Shown here one piece after another: positions 1 through 5,043 of a stretch of 5,043 bases of DNA. The stretch lies in assembly GCA_007129985.1 (NCBI GenBank), contig SKUL01000185.1:1-5043 (forward strand). The letters run 5' to 3'. The notes beneath the pieces are model-generated. The model had not been told where the DNA came from, ran no database searches, and worked only from the letters and a program-made list of their open reading frames with translations. The stretch is from Flavobacteriales bacterium (GTDB lineage Bacteria; Bacteroidota; Bacteroidia; Flavobacteriales_D; SKUL01). The position numbers were made by a program, and so were the translations under genes. Numbering within the stretch: the stretch's first letter is position 1; every line of letters begins with the position of its first letter.

Positions 1-463
1 CCTCAATAGACAGCCGCTGGTTGAGGTAGTTAAAATGATAGCGGCCAATTTGGTATTCCTGCGTTTCTTCCTCTTCCTTGTGATTGCCTGTACGGCGAAG
101 AATGGCGTGGATACGCACCAGTAACTCCTCCATGCTGAAGGGCTTGGTCATGTAATCGTCCGCACCAATCTCAAAGCCTTTCAGGGTATCTTCCTTCATG
201 GATTTGGCGGTGAGAAAAAGAATGGGAATATCTTTATTCACGTTCCGGATTTCACGGGCAAGCGTAAAACCGTCTTTGAGCGGCATCATCACATCTAGGA
301 TGATAAAATCAAAGATTTGCTGCGAAAAGGCTTTCAAACCTTGGTCTCCGTCTTTGCAAAGTGTTACTTCAAAGCCTTTGGCCTCAAGGTATTCACTCAA
401 TAGTGAGCCGAGGTTTGGGTCATCCTCGGCCAGCAACACGCGTATTTTATTTTTCTGGCTCAT
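1..463 (-). CDS. OmpR/PhoB-family response regulator, 3' part beyond window
   Basis: This is the DNA-binding partner of the adjacent kinase, a cytoplasmic transcription factor activated by phosphotransfer. Translating from the ATG at 463 gives 154 residues with no stop before the window edge. A complete receiver domain spans about residues 7-125: acidic pocket D14/D15, phospho-acceptor D57 in the segment LDVMMP, switch T85 (FLTAK), and conserved K107 (TKPF). After the acidic linker (HKEEEET, 128-134) come the first strands of the winged-helix effector domain (EYQIGRYHFNYLNQRLSIE), typical of OmpR-type regulators such as Bacteroides RprY. Most of the DNA-binding domain, probably 70-80 residues, lies outside the window. 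The ATG lies within the 3' end of the kinase gene (17-bp overlap, different frame), which implies translational coupling. The regulator family is certain; equating it with RprY is inference. Confidence 0.95.
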   Translation of the reverse strand, partial: MSQKNKIRVLLAEDDPNLGSLLSEYLEAKGFEVTLCKDGDQGLKAFSQQIFDFIILDVMMPLKDGFTLAREIRNVNKDIPILFLTAKSMKEDTLKGFEIGADDYMTKPFSMEELLVRIHAILRRTGNHKEEEETQEYQIGRYHFNYLNQRLSIE

Positions 464-2003
464 ATCGGTGGGGTATGTAGATGCTAAAAGTACTGCCTTT
501 ATTGATTTCTGATTGCACGGTAATTTTTCCGCGGTGTTTGTCCATCACGTTCTTTACGTAGCTCAATCCCAGCCCAAAACCTTTTACATTGTGAATGTTG
601 CCCGTTGGAACGCGGTACAATTTGTCGAAAATTTTCTTTTGGTGCTCGCGCGGAACACCTATTCCGTTGTCTTTTACGCTCACCACCAAACATTTGCCTT
701 TATTGTTTGTGTGAATTTCTATAAGTGGAGTTTCAGGGCTGTATTTCAAGGCGTTGTCAATAAGGTTGTACACCACGTTTGTGAGGTGAATGCGGTCGCC
801 CTCTACAATGGGGTTGGTGTCTTGAAACACGGTGTTGAGTTCTCCGCCGCGCTGCCGCACCTGAATTTCCATGTTCTGAATCACCTCGCGAATCACGTCC
901 TGCATGTTGATGGAAGCCGTGCGCAGTTTTACCTCGCCTTTGTCGAGCACCGCGCTTCGCAATACGTTTTCAACCAGCACACCCAAGCGGCTGTTTTCAT
1001 CGCGAATCATGCGCACAAAATTGTTCGTCCTTTCGGGACTGCTGCTCAAATCGGGGTCGCCCAGCGCCTCACAGGCCAGCGAGATGGTGGCAATGGGCGT
1101 TTTGAGCTCGTGTGTCATGTTGTTGATAAAGTCGTTCTTGATTTCCGAAAGCTTTTTCTGCCACACGATGGTGCGGATGGTGTAGGCAAAGGCGATGATG
1201 ATAATCAGCGTAAAGATGGCGGCAATGGCCAGCATTTCCCACATGGTTTCAATGAGGTAGCCTCGCTGCCGCGGAAAGTAAACCTTGAGGTAATTGGCTT
1301 CGCGAAAAAGGTCGCTCGGAAAAAGCCGTACGCGATAACCCTGCTCAAAGATGGAGCGGAGCATCTGGTCATCGTTGGTGGAAGATACCACAGCCTGCTC
1401 AAAGGTGTTGAACACGGCAAACTCGTAGGAGGTTTGAATGCCCCGCTCTGCGAATTCCGCGAGCAAGAGCGAGTCGAGCTGGTGTTTGTCAATGCGTTCC
1501 TGTACAGGGGTTTGCTTGCCAAGCGGCAGAAAGCCCGATAGTAAGTCCTCAATAATCTGCAAGGGAGGCAGCAAGCTCGGCGATGGCGCATAGAGGGCTT
1601 TGGCGTCGGCTCCGGTGCCTGTGCCCTTCCAGTTTCCCGCCCCCGAGGTGGTGGGTTTTTCTTCCATCCGGCCGGAAAACTGCTCGCTGATGATTTCCAC
1701 ACTCGATGGGTCGTTGTTTTGACCCAGCCACACGGTATCAATTCTCTGGGCGGGGCTTTGCTCCTCCGAAGTTTCGGGCACCAGCCACCAGTCTTTGCTT
1801 TGCTTGCGTTCGCCCATACGTGAGCGGGTGTCGAGTAGCTCCAGTTGCTCGCTGATGTGGGCCAGTGCAGCCCGCACACTGAAAGAGAATTGAGCGTTTC
1901 GCAGGTCAATGGAGTTGCGCACCCAGTAAAACTGAATGCTGATTAAGCCAATCAGCGCGATGCTGATAAGTCCAATAAGACCTTTGATGAACTGCTTTTT
2001 CAC
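447..2003 (-). CDS. Sensor histidine kinase, HAMP-less Bacteroidota (RprX-like) type
   Basis: This is an inner-membrane sensor kinase of 518 residues that phosphorylates the regulator encoded just downstream. An N-terminal membrane helix (about 8-28) is followed by a periplasmic region (about 30-253) containing a Gly/Pro/Ser/Thr-rich stretch (about 111-147), then a second helix (about 255-280). The cytoplasmic part runs straight into the dimerisation domain without a recognisable HAMP: H-box NNMTHELKTP with phospho-acceptor H298, N-box N413-N417 (NLIDN), G1 box D445-NGIG, F-box IFDKLYR (458-464), G2 GFGLGL (475-480) and G3 KGST (502-505). All catalytic boxes are intact. The start is GTG at 2003: an in-frame TAG lies 16 codons upstream, no in-frame ATG lies between, and a later start would remove the first membrane helix. 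No clear Shine-Dalgarno sequence precedes it. The signal sensed is unknown; RprX is the nearest named relative I recognise. Confidence 0.96.
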   Translation of the reverse strand: MKKQFIKGLIGLISIALIGLISIQFYWVRNSIDLRNAQFSFSVRAALAHISEQLELLDTRSRMGERKQSKDWWLVPETSEEQSPAQRIDTVWLGQNNDPSSVEIISEQFSGRMEEKPTTSGAGNWKGTGTGADAKALYAPSPSLLPPLQIIEDLLSGFLPLGKQTPVQERIDKHQLDSLLLAEFAERGIQTSYEFAVFNTFEQAVVSSTNDDQMLRSIFEQGYRVRLFPSDLFREANYLKVYFPRQRGYLIETMWEMLAIAAIFTLIIIIAFAYTIRTIVWQKKLSEIKNDFINNMTHELKTPIATISLACEALGDPDLSSSPERTNNFVRMIRDENSRLGVLVENVLRSAVLDKGEVKLRTASINMQDVIREVIQNMEIQVRQRGGELNTVFQDTNPIVEGDRIHLTNVVYNLIDNALKYSPETPLIEIHTNNKGKCLVVSVKDNGIGVPREHQKKIFDKLYRVPTGNIHNVKGFGLGLSYVKNVMDKHRGKITVQSEINKGSTFSIYIPHRYEPEK

Positions 2004-2008
2004 TATCG

Positions 2009-2016
2009 CAAAGTTA
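2009..2016 (-). promoter_or_regulatory. Possible -7 element of the two-component operon
   Basis: Read on the minus strand this is TAACTTTG, an exact match to the Bacteroidota -7 consensus TAnnTTTG, upstream of the kinase. It ends only 5 bp before the GTG start, so a transcript beginning at the usual distance would start at or next to the GTG and be nearly leaderless. No convincing TTTG -33 element is seen at 19-21 bp. The match may be coincidental. Confidence 0.25.
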
Positions 2017-2043
2017 GACTGAAGACGGGCGAAACTGCCTGAC

Positions 2044-2080
2044 TTAACCTAATTTAACATGTGTTAACCGCGCTTTAACA
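2044..2080. promoter_or_regulatory. Four phased TTAAC direct repeats, candidate regulator binding site
   Basis: TTAAC occurs at 2044, 2054, 2064 and 2075, with start-to-start spacing of 10, 10 and 11 bp. The four copies therefore lie on one face of the helix. The full hexamers alternate TTAACC, TTAACA, TTAACC, TTAACA. The middle pair also forms an inverted repeat, TTAACA-TG-TGTTAA (2054-2067). OmpR/PhoB-family regulators characteristically bind tandem direct repeats about one turn apart. The array lies between the divergent kinase and dehydrogenase genes, roughly 35-75 bp upstream of the predicted transcription start in either direction. Binding by the adjacent regulator is inference. Confidence 0.5.
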
Positions 2081-2101
2081 GGGCCGTAGAGGAAGGTGAG
2101 A

Positions 2102-2109
2102 TACTTTTG
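2102..2109 (+). promoter_or_regulatory. Bacteroidota-type -7 promoter element (TACTTTTG)
   Basis: TACTTTTG is an exact match to the Bacteroidota -7 consensus TAnnTTTG and points toward the dehydrogenase. It predicts a transcription start near 2114-2116. There is no good TTTG -33 element at the usual spacing, but the phased TTAAC repeats end about 22 bp upstream, as would suit an activator-dependent promoter. The element also lies in a small inverted repeat GATAC-TTTT-GTATC (2100-2113), which could be an operator. Confidence 0.45.
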
Positions 2110-2114
2110 TATCG

Positions 2115-2209
2115 AGCTTAAATCGACCATCTCAACAGTTAGATTTTGGTTTAGTTATCTTTATCGCATCAAAGAGAGTAAGGGGAGCAACATGCTCCCT
2201 TTACTTTTT
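2115..2209 (+). ncRNA. Candidate small RNA or attenuated leader (about 95 nt)
   Basis: The interval runs from the start predicted by the -7 element at 2102-2109 to the end of the U-tract of an intrinsic terminator at 2178-2209. No convincing reading frame lies in it. Two explanations fit: a free-standing short transcript, or a leader of the dehydrogenase mRNA that is stopped early unless the hairpin is prevented from forming. Apart from the terminator, I see no strong secondary structure and do not recognise a known RNA family or riboswitch. The ends are estimates from the promoter and terminator only. Confidence 0.3.
2173..2209 (+). terminator. Strong intrinsic terminator hairpin upstream of the dehydrogenase
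   Basis: The left arm 2178-2189 (GTAAGGGGAGCA) pairs with 2193-2204 (TGCTCCCTTTAC) across a 3-nt ACA loop. This gives 12 pairs with a single G-U wobble, followed at once by TTTTT (2205-2209). The AGAGA just 5' of the stem can pair further with the U-tract through A-U and G-U pairs. On the opposite strand no T-run follows the stem, so the polarity is rightward. The position is odd: it lies between two divergent genes and 38 bp before the dehydrogenase ATG, where no upstream rightward gene exists in the window to be terminated. Confidence 0.8.
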
Positions 2210-2221
2210 GGGGTCAATCCG

Positions 2222-2229
2222 TACCTTTA
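2222..2229 (+). promoter_or_regulatory. Weak -7-like element just upstream of the dehydrogenase
   Basis: TACCTTTA differs from the Bacteroidota TAnnTTTG consensus only at the last base. It lies downstream of the terminator, 18 bp before the dehydrogenase ATG, so it could provide a separate promoter with a leader of about 12 nt. No clear -33 TTTG is found at 19-21 bp. If real, it would make the upstream promoter-terminator unit an independent transcript. Confidence 0.25.
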
Positions 2230-2247
2230 AGGCCTCATAAACGCGCC

Positions 2248-3693
2248 ATGGAACAACTCCTCAACTACATCAACGGAAAACTGCAAGCCCCTGTGGGCGG
2301 CACTTTTATTGACAACATTGAACCGGCAACGGGCAAGGTGTATGCGCACATTCCCGATTCGGACGAGCGCGACGTGCAGCTGGCCACCGAAGCCGCTCAA
2401 AAGGCCTTTCCGCATTGGTCGGCCTTGCCTGTGGGAGAGCGCTCAAGGATTTTACGCCGACTGGCAGGACTGATAGAGCAAAACCTGGATGAGTTGGCTG
2501 CGGCAGAATCGCGAGACAATGGCAAACCCGTGAGTCTGGCGCGTACCGTTGATATTCCGCGGGCATCGAGCAACATTGATTTCTTCGCTACGGGCGTGGT
2601 TCATTTCAGCTCCGACGCGCACTATATGGAGGGCACGGCCGTCAACTACACCTTGCGCCATCCCATCGGGGTAGTAGGGTGCATTTCACCATGGAACCTG
2701 CCGCTGTATCTCTTCACCTGGAAAATAGCACCCGCTTTGGCTACCGGAAATTGTGTGGTGGCCAAGCCTTCGGAAGTGACCCCCTACACGGCCTACCTGC
2801 TCAGTAAGTTGTGCATGGAGGCCGGATTACCCGCCGGTGTGCTGAACATTGTGCACGGATTGGGCCCCAAGGTGGGTGCGGCCATTACGGAGCACCCCGA
2901 AATCAAGGCCATTTCATTCACAGGTGGAACGGCCACGGGTGCGGCTATCGCGGCTAAGGCAGCACCCATGTTTAAAAAGCTTTCGCTGGAGCTTGGCGGA
3001 AAGAACCCCAACATCATTTTTGCCGATTGCGATTTCGAAGCCATGTTGAGCACTACCATGAGGTCCTCGTTCGCTAACCAGGGGCAAATTTGCCTGTGCG
3101 GCTCACGAATCCTTATTGAGCGCCCTATTTACGAGAAGTTTCGCGATGCCTTTGTGGAGAAAACCAAACGCATGAAGGTGGGCAATCCCGCTGACCCCGA
3201 TACCCGAATGGGCGCGCTTGTGTCTGAAAGTCATTTGGAAAAGGTGCTGAGCTACGTAGAACTCGCCAAAGAGGAAGGCGGTACTGTGCTGGCCGGAGGT
3301 CACCGCGTGCACCTTGAAGGAGAACTCGCCGGAGGCTATTACATGGCGCCCACCGTTATCGAGGGCTTGCCCCAACACTGCAGAACCAATATGGAAGAGA
3401 TTTTCGGCCCGGTGGTAACCTTGCTGCCTTTTGATACGGAGGAAGAAGCGGTTGCATGGGCCAATGCCACGCCTTACGGACTGTCTGCAACGCTTTGGAC
3501 GCAGGATTTAACCCGTGCGCATAGGGTGGCGCATCAATTGGAGAGCGGCATTGTGTGGATCAACTGCTGGCTGTTGCGCGATTTGCGCACGCCTTTCGGC
3601 GGAATGAAGCAGAGCGGAGTGGGCCGCGAGGGAGGGTTCGAGGCCATGCGATTCTTTACAGAACCCAAGAATGTCTGCGTGAAAATCAGTTGA
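2248..3693 (+). CDS. Aldehyde dehydrogenase, 2-aminomuconate/2-hydroxymuconate semialdehyde type (ALDH8A1-like)
   Basis: This is a complete 481-residue NAD(P)-dependent aldehyde dehydrogenase, about the family's usual length and probably cytoplasmic. Visible catalytic features are N150 in SPWN (oxyanion hole), K173 in VAKPSE (cofactor), FTGGT (224-228), general base E248 in LELGGKNP, nucleophile C282 in GQICLC, and E384 in EEIFGP. Segments DNGKPVSLARTVDIPR (90-105), GQICLCGSR and WINCWLLRDLRTPFGGMKQSG (from 437) are characteristic of the ALDH8A1/AmnC/DmpC group, which oxidises 2-aminomuconate or 2-hydroxymuconate semialdehyde in tryptophan (kynurenine) or catechol meta-cleavage catabolism. 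From memory of Pseudomonas 2-aminomuconate semialdehyde dehydrogenase, two arginines bind the substrate carboxylate; R99 and R444 lie at matching positions. The choice between amino and hydroxy substrate cannot be made here, since no other pathway gene is in the window. The ATG has no Shine-Dalgarno sequence. Confidence 0.95.
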   Translation: MEQLLNYINGKLQAPVGGTFIDNIEPATGKVYAHIPDSDERDVQLATEAAQKAFPHWSALPVGERSRILRRLAGLIEQNLDELAAAESRDNGKPVSLARTVDIPRASSNIDFFATGVVHFSSDAHYMEGTAVNYTLRHPIGVVGCISPWNLPLYLFTWKIAPALATGNCVVAKPSEVTPYTAYLLSKLCMEAGLPAGVLNIVHGLGPKVGAAITEHPEIKAISFTGGTATGAAIAAKAAPMFKKLSLELGGKNPNIIFADCDFEAMLSTTMRSSFANQGQICLCGSRILIERPIYEKFRDAFVEKTKRMKVGNPADPDTRMGALVSESHLEKVLSYVELAKEEGGTVLAGGHRVHLEGELAGGYYMAPTVIEGLPQHCRTNMEEIFGPVVTLLPFDTEEEAVAWANATPYGLSATLWTQDLTRAHRVAHQLESGIVWINCWLLRDLRTPFGGMKQSGVGREGGFEAMRFFTEPKNVCVKIS

Positions 3694-3799
3694 TTTCCTG
3701 TTGGTTTTCAATCGTTTTCATCCCGTTGGTAAAAAACCAACCGAACTTCAGATTGAACCAACGCTCAAATTGCTGGAGTTTTTCAATTATCGATTTCAT
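3686..3799 (-). CDS. Candidate 37-residue small protein, unknown function
   Basis: On the minus strand an ATG at 3799 opens 37 codons ending in TGA at 3686-3688, overlapping the convergent dehydrogenase end by 8 bp. The product begins MKSIIEKLQQFERWFN and continues LKFGWFFTNGMKTIENQQ before a short polar tail. It reads like a real protein: an amphipathic helix with alternating charged and hydrophobic residues, then an aromatic-rich segment (W14, F15, F19, W21, F22, F23) and a TNG turn. It could bind the membrane peripherally. The codons are ordinary for this window. In-frame ATGs at 3826 and 3868 give longer versions, but the extra residues look less protein-like. I have no named family for it, and no consensus promoter or Shine-Dalgarno sequence is visible. 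Coding status is inference. Confidence 0.45.
   Translation of the reverse strand: MKSIIEKLQQFERWFNLKFGWFFTNGMKTIENQQEIN
3700..3763. repeat. Interleaved GTTGGT / ACCAAC inverted repeats after the dehydrogenase
   Basis: GTTGGTTTT (3700-3708) is complementary to AAAACCAAC (3733-3741). CGTTGGT (3724-3730) is complementary to ACCAACG (3757-3763). GTTGGT (3725-3730) can also pair with the adjoining ACCAAC (3736-3741) across an A5 loop. These pairings are mutually exclusive. Lying 7-70 bp past the dehydrogenase stop, they could form a 3' hairpin that ends or protects the mRNA, but no T-run follows directly, so a classic intrinsic terminator is not supported. The repeats also lie inside the candidate small minus-strand gene. 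Confidence 0.4.
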
Positions 3800-3861
3800 C
3801 ACTTTGCAGGTTTGATTTAATAACATGAAAACCTTGTGCCATGTTGCCCTGAATACGTGCG

Positions 3862-3873
3862 TTTTCATGAAAA
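3862..3873. repeat. Perfect 12-bp palindrome upstream of the PagL-like gene
   Basis: TTTTCATGAAAA is self-complementary over 12 bp and lies 74 bp before the PagL-like start. Its right half, CATGAAAA, recurs as a direct repeat at 3824-3831. It could be an operator for a dimeric regulator, but AT-rich palindromes of this size also arise by chance. No consensus -7 element was found between it and the gene. Confidence 0.3.
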
Positions 3874-3946
3874 GGTTTGTTAAAGCGAGCAACGGTAGCT
3901 GTTGGAGGGGGAAATGCACTTTGGCTTGAATGCGTAATTTTCGGGC

Positions 3947-5038
3947 ATGCAGCGAGCTTTGGTGATGTTGTTTTTGCTGGTGGGTGTTAGCGGGGCCATG
4001 GCACAACCCGATACCACAGAGGTTCGGTTTTACCGCAAAATCGGACTGACGCTCAACGCGGGAACCATCTTTGCCCATACCGCAGATGTGGAAAATACCG
4101 CCGGCTCGGTGCCCTTTGGGTTTGAGGTTGAGTACGGCAGGCGCAACATCAGCGCTGATGCCTGGAAATTATGTCATTGTTACCCGAGTTCCGGTTTTGT
4201 TTTGGGCTATACCAACTACGACAATGTCGTGCTGGGCGCGGGAGTGCACGCGGCGTATTTTCTGGAACATCGGTTTTGGGCGTTTTCGCAGGTGAGTCCG
4301 GTTTTGCGGGCAGCGGCGGGGTTGTCGTATTCCACCAATCCGTGGCACCCCACCCGCAATCCCGACAATCAGAGTTACAGTTTGCCGGTGAATGCCTTTT
4401 TGCAGTTGCAGTTCGGACTCAATGCGAGGATTTCGGAGCACAGCATGCTCACGGCCCGATTGGGCTACAACCACATTTCAAACGGCGGTATCAAGGAGCC
4501 CAACAAGGGCATTAACTGGCCCAACATTGCGGTGGGGTATGCCTTTACGCCGGTCTATCACGAGCCGATGGTAAGGCCGCGCATCCAGCCGGAGCCCGAC
4601 GAGAGCAAATGGATGCGTACCATCAGTATTTTTGGGGCATATACCACCCGGGAATTTGAGGAAGAAAATCGCGAGTCATTCTGGACCTATGGAATGATGC
4701 TCAGTACGGCACGTAAACTTGGGCATCTGCATACGCTTTCGGGCGGGGTGGAATGGCACTACAGCCAGTTGTTGCAGCGCAGAATCTCGCTGGAACAATC
4801 TTCTGCCTCGGCGCACCGTGCCGGTTTGCTTGTGGGCCACGACTTTGTTTTCGGAAAGTTTGTGTTTTCGCAACAAATCGGGGTGTATGTGTTGGATCAG
4901 TTTCGCTACAACGACCCGCTGTATCACCGCTGGAGCATTGCCTACGTTCATCCCAAAGGCGCTTTGTGGGGTGTGAGCCTCAAGGCCCACCGCCAAATTG
5001 CCGAATTTGTGGATTTCCGGATTGGATGGGTGTGGTAG
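3947..5038 (+). CDS. PagL-like outer-membrane beta-barrel, acyloxyacyl hydrolase / lipid A deacylase family
   Basis: This is a 363-residue exported protein. Residues 1-19 form a signal peptide (hydrophobic LVMLFLLVGVSG, cleavage after AMA before QPD). The rest alternates hydrophobic and aromatic residues like a beta-barrel and ends in the aromatic W363 typical of outer-membrane barrels. The signature RLGYNHISNGGIKEPNKG (171-188) matches the PagL catalytic segment, with H176 and S178 at the catalytic His and Ser. PagL removes the 3-O-linked acyl chain of lipid A. In Pseudomonas PagL a Glu follows 14 residues after the His; here that position is N190. The protein is about twice the length of Proteobacterial PagL (about 170 residues), with a strand-rich second half (about 200-363), as usual in Bacteroidota members. 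TAA at 3935-3937 stops the frame just upstream, and the next ATG (M7) would remove part of the signal peptide, so ATG 3947 is favoured. Lipid A deacylation is inferred from family, not shown. Confidence 0.88.
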   Translation: MQRALVMLFLLVGVSGAMAQPDTTEVRFYRKIGLTLNAGTIFAHTADVENTAGSVPFGFEVEYGRRNISADAWKLCHCYPSSGFVLGYTNYDNVVLGAGVHAAYFLEHRFWAFSQVSPVLRAAAGLSYSTNPWHPTRNPDNQSYSLPVNAFLQLQFGLNARISEHSMLTARLGYNHISNGGIKEPNKGINWPNIAVGYAFTPVYHEPMVRPRIQPEPDESKWMRTISIFGAYTTREFEEENRESFWTYGMMLSTARKLGHLHTLSGGVEWHYSQLLQRRISLEQSSASAHRAGLLVGHDFVFGKFVFSQQIGVYVLDQFRYNDPLYHRWSIAYVHPKGALWGVSLKAHRQIAEFVDFRIGWVW

Positions 5039-5043
5039 ATTGA

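Noticed and set aside
513..1541. Long open frame (342 codons) on the plus strand opposite the kinase
   Set aside because: It lies entirely antisense to a kinase gene with all catalytic boxes intact. Its translation is rich in His, Val and Phe without domain features, as expected from the kinase's codon bias read backwards.
1205..1909. Minus-strand open frame of 234 codons inside the kinase gene in another frame
   Set aside because: It overlaps the kinase coding sequence on the same strand out of frame. Its product is Pro/Ser/Arg-rich with no recognisable domain.
3725..3741. GTTGGT-A5-ACCAAC as an intrinsic terminator for the dehydrogenase
   Set aside because: The stem is only 6 bp and is followed by CGAACTTC rather than a T-run. 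It is kept as a repeat instead.
3916..3923. GCACTTTG as a -7 promoter element for the PagL-like gene
   Set aside because: It lacks the TA of the TAnnTTTG consensus (two mismatches) and has no -33 element at suitable spacing.
3825..3929. Plus-strand 34-codon frame with four cysteines (begins MKTLCHVALNTC)
   Set aside because: It is short, has no promoter or ribosome binding site, and has an atypical composition. The cysteine spacing matches no motif I know, so it is probably chance.
3800..4078. N-terminal extension of the small minus-strand gene up to 4078 (130 codons)
   Set aside because: The extension runs antisense into the PagL-like signal peptide region and its translation is Gln/His-rich and shadow-like. 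Only the last 37 codons look like protein.
1..5043. Defence system, mobile element, CRISPR array or tRNA/rRNA gene
   Set aside because: No terminal inverted repeats, transposase or integrase motifs, spaced repeat array, or tRNA-like cloverleaf was seen. All long frames are ordinary housekeeping or envelope genes.

Overview
This window looks like a chromosomal segment from a member of the Bacteroidota. The evidence is a response regulator and a HAMP-less histidine kinase of RprX/RprY type, a PagL-like outer-membrane protein with the long (about 360-residue) Bacteroidota architecture, absent or weak Shine-Dalgarno sequences before the genes, and a promoter -7 element matching the Bacteroidota consensus TAnnTTTG. 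Base composition is roughly balanced by eye. The genus cannot be read from this sequence.

Layout. On the minus strand, positions 1-2003 hold a two-component operon: a sensor kinase (2003 to 447, GTG start), then an OmpR-type response regulator that starts inside the kinase's 3' end (463) and runs off the left edge. A divergent intergenic region (2004-2247) follows. It carries four helically phased TTAAC repeats, a consensus -7 element pointing right, and a strong intrinsic terminator hairpin that lies before the next gene begins. On the plus strand, 2248-3693 encodes a complete aldehyde dehydrogenase closest to the ALDH8A1 / 2-aminomuconate (or 2-hydroxymuconate) semialdehyde dehydrogenase group. 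In the next gap, a 37-codon minus-strand reading frame (3799 to 3686) looks strikingly protein-like and overlaps the dehydrogenase end by 8 bp. Last, 3947-5038 on the plus strand encodes a signal-peptide-bearing outer-membrane beta-barrel of the PagL / acyloxyacyl hydrolase family.

Working together. The kinase and regulator form one signalling pair and are probably translationally coupled. The phased repeats are a candidate site for autoregulation and for control of the rightward transcript. The dehydrogenase suggests aromatic or tryptophan (kynurenine) catabolism, and the PagL-like protein suggests lipid A remodelling, but nothing in the window directly links either to the two-component system. 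The most unusual stretch is the divergent intergenic region, where a promoter element and a terminator enclose about 95 bp: either a small RNA gene or an attenuated leader. I see no mobile elements, CRISPR arrays, tRNA or rRNA genes, and no clear multi-gene novel system.
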